In this document: piece by piece, positions 12,655 to 13,331 of the stretch | Layout: the number at the start of each line of letters is the position of its first letter | How positions within the stretch are numbered: the first letter of the stretch is position 1 | Translations under genes and position numbers: made by a program | Notes under the pieces: model-generated | What the model was told of the DNA's origin: nothing | The model's database searches: none | Seen by the model: only the letters and a program-made list of their open reading frames with translations | From: Pseudomonadota bacterium | GTDB taxonomy: Bacteria; Pseudomonadota; Gammaproteobacteria; Burkholderiales; Methylophilaceae | NCBI GenBank assembly: GCA_023459535.1 | Contig: JAEWTK010000102.1 | Coordinates: 1-13,331 of the forward strand | Length of the DNA: 13,331 nucleotides | Direction: 5' to 3'

Positions 12655-13331
12655 ATGCGCCTGTTTCGTCTGATCAAAATCCTCGTTGTAACCCTGCGCT
12701 TCGGCCTGGATGAACTCATCCTCAGCCACTCCAGGCTACGCCCTCTCCAACAGCTGGTTCGCGTACTACTGTTCTGGCGACGCCTGCATCAATCACGCGG
12801 CGAACGCCTGCGCCTGGCACTCGAAGCATTGGGTCCGATCTTCGTCAAATTCGGCCAGGTACTGTCCACCCGGCGCGACCTCATCCCGCCGGATGTTGCC
12901 GATGAACTTTCCAGGCTACAGGACAAGGTACCCCCTTTCCCCTACGCCCAGGTCGAACAGATCATCGAGGCCTCATTCGACAAACCTGTCCATGAAGTCT
13001 TCGGGCAATTCGATCAAACGCCGGTCGCCAGCGCTTCTGTCGCTCAGGTGCATTTTGCCCATTTGCCTGATGGTCACCCGGTAGCAGTCAAGATCCTGCG
13101 CCCCAATATCGCCGCAGTGATCGAAAAGGATCTGCAACTGCTGGATACCGCCGCCTGGCTCATGCAAACCCTGTGGGATGAGGGCAAACGCCTGAAACCG
13201 CGCGAGATCGTTGCCGAATTCGCCCGCCACACCCACTCCGAACTCGACCTCATGCTGGAAGCCGCCAACTGCAGCCAGCTAAAACGCAATTTCGCCAACA
13301 GCCGACAACTACTGGTGCCCGAGGTCTACTG
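12655..13331 (+). CDS. ubiB: Ubiquinone biosynthesis ATPase/kinase-like protein UbiB (3' end outside window)
   Basis: UbiB is an atypical kinase-like ATPase anchored at the inner membrane and needed for ubiquinone synthesis, probably to extract or present quinone intermediates. The window holds 225 codons of roughly 500-550. Visible family marks are the KxGQ motif in FVKFGQVLSTRRDLIP (63-78), the Ala-rich nucleotide loop VASASVAQVH (124-133), the kinase lysine Lys146 in VAVKILRP and the ExD motif with Glu196 and Asp198 in ELDLMLEAAN. ATG 12655 gives the expected MRLFRL N-terminus. No good Shine-Dalgarno is visible in the 38-base gap after ubiJ; the C-terminal transmembrane part lies beyond the edge. 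Confidence 0.97.
   Translation, partial: MRLFRLIKILVVTLRFGLDELILSHSRLRPLQQLVRVLLFWRRLHQSRGERLRLALEALGPIFVKFGQVLSTRRDLIPPDVADELSRLQDKVPPFPYAQVEQIIEASFDKPVHEVFGQFDQTPVASASVAQVHFAHLPDGHPVAVKILRPNIAAVIEKDLQLLDTAAWLMQTLWDEGKRLKPREIVAEFARHTHSELDLMLEAANCSQLKRNFANSRQLLVPEVY

Overview
The window looks like a chromosomal segment of a betaproteobacterium. The evidence is the ftsY-ftsE-ftsX block with a nearby rpoH, a DUF971-ubiE-ubiJ-ubiB cluster, a CIRCE-like element in front of rpoH, and a CcoS protein that implies a cbb3-type oxidase elsewhere. A perfect FNR/ANR-type box and a bacteriohemerythrin suggest a microaerobic or facultative lifestyle, possibly in the Nitrosomonadales/Gallionellaceae range. 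That placement is an inference from protein flavour, not a proven one. I see no mobile element, CRISPR array, tRNA or rRNA.

Left part (1-2840, minus strand): an operon of two exported M16-family zinc peptidase-like proteins. The first has the HxxEH motif; the second lacks it and carries the Arg-Tyr pair of the partner subunit, and its 3' end is cut by the window edge. In front of them lies a previously unlisted 49-codon reading frame that stops one base before the GTG start of the first peptidase, preceded by a perfect palindrome and a TATAAT box. The divergent side carries ftsY, whose best promoter candidate would give an almost leaderless mRNA.

Centre-left (2841-5565, plus strand): ftsY (SRP receptor), ftsE and ftsX (divisome ABC transporter-like complex), with ftsE/ftsX overlapping by ATGA and ending at a strong bidirectional hairpin. 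In many proteobacteria rpoH follows ftsX directly. Here a convergent bacteriohemerythrin gene and a TonB-like gene lie between them. The bacteriohemerythrin gene has a perfect FNR box placed like a class II activator site and a long structured leader of about 250 nt.

Centre (7193-8403): rpoH, preceded by a dense set of inverted repeats including a CIRCE (HrcA) element, so the heat-shock sigma factor is probably itself under HrcA control. It ends in a nearly perfect 40-bp terminator hairpin shared with the opposite strand.

Centre-right (8425-10771, minus strand): a dynamin-family GTPase, ccoS (cbb3 oxidase assembly) overlapping it by ATGA, and then a 33-codon single-membrane-span protein squeezed between ccoS and the shared terminator. 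This three-gene unit, joining membrane remodelling, cbb3 assembly and an unknown micro-membrane protein, is the most interesting arrangement in the window.

Right part (10847-13331, plus strand): a DUF971 protein, ubiE, ubiJ and the start of ubiB, which together serve ubiquinone biosynthesis. ubiB runs off the window.
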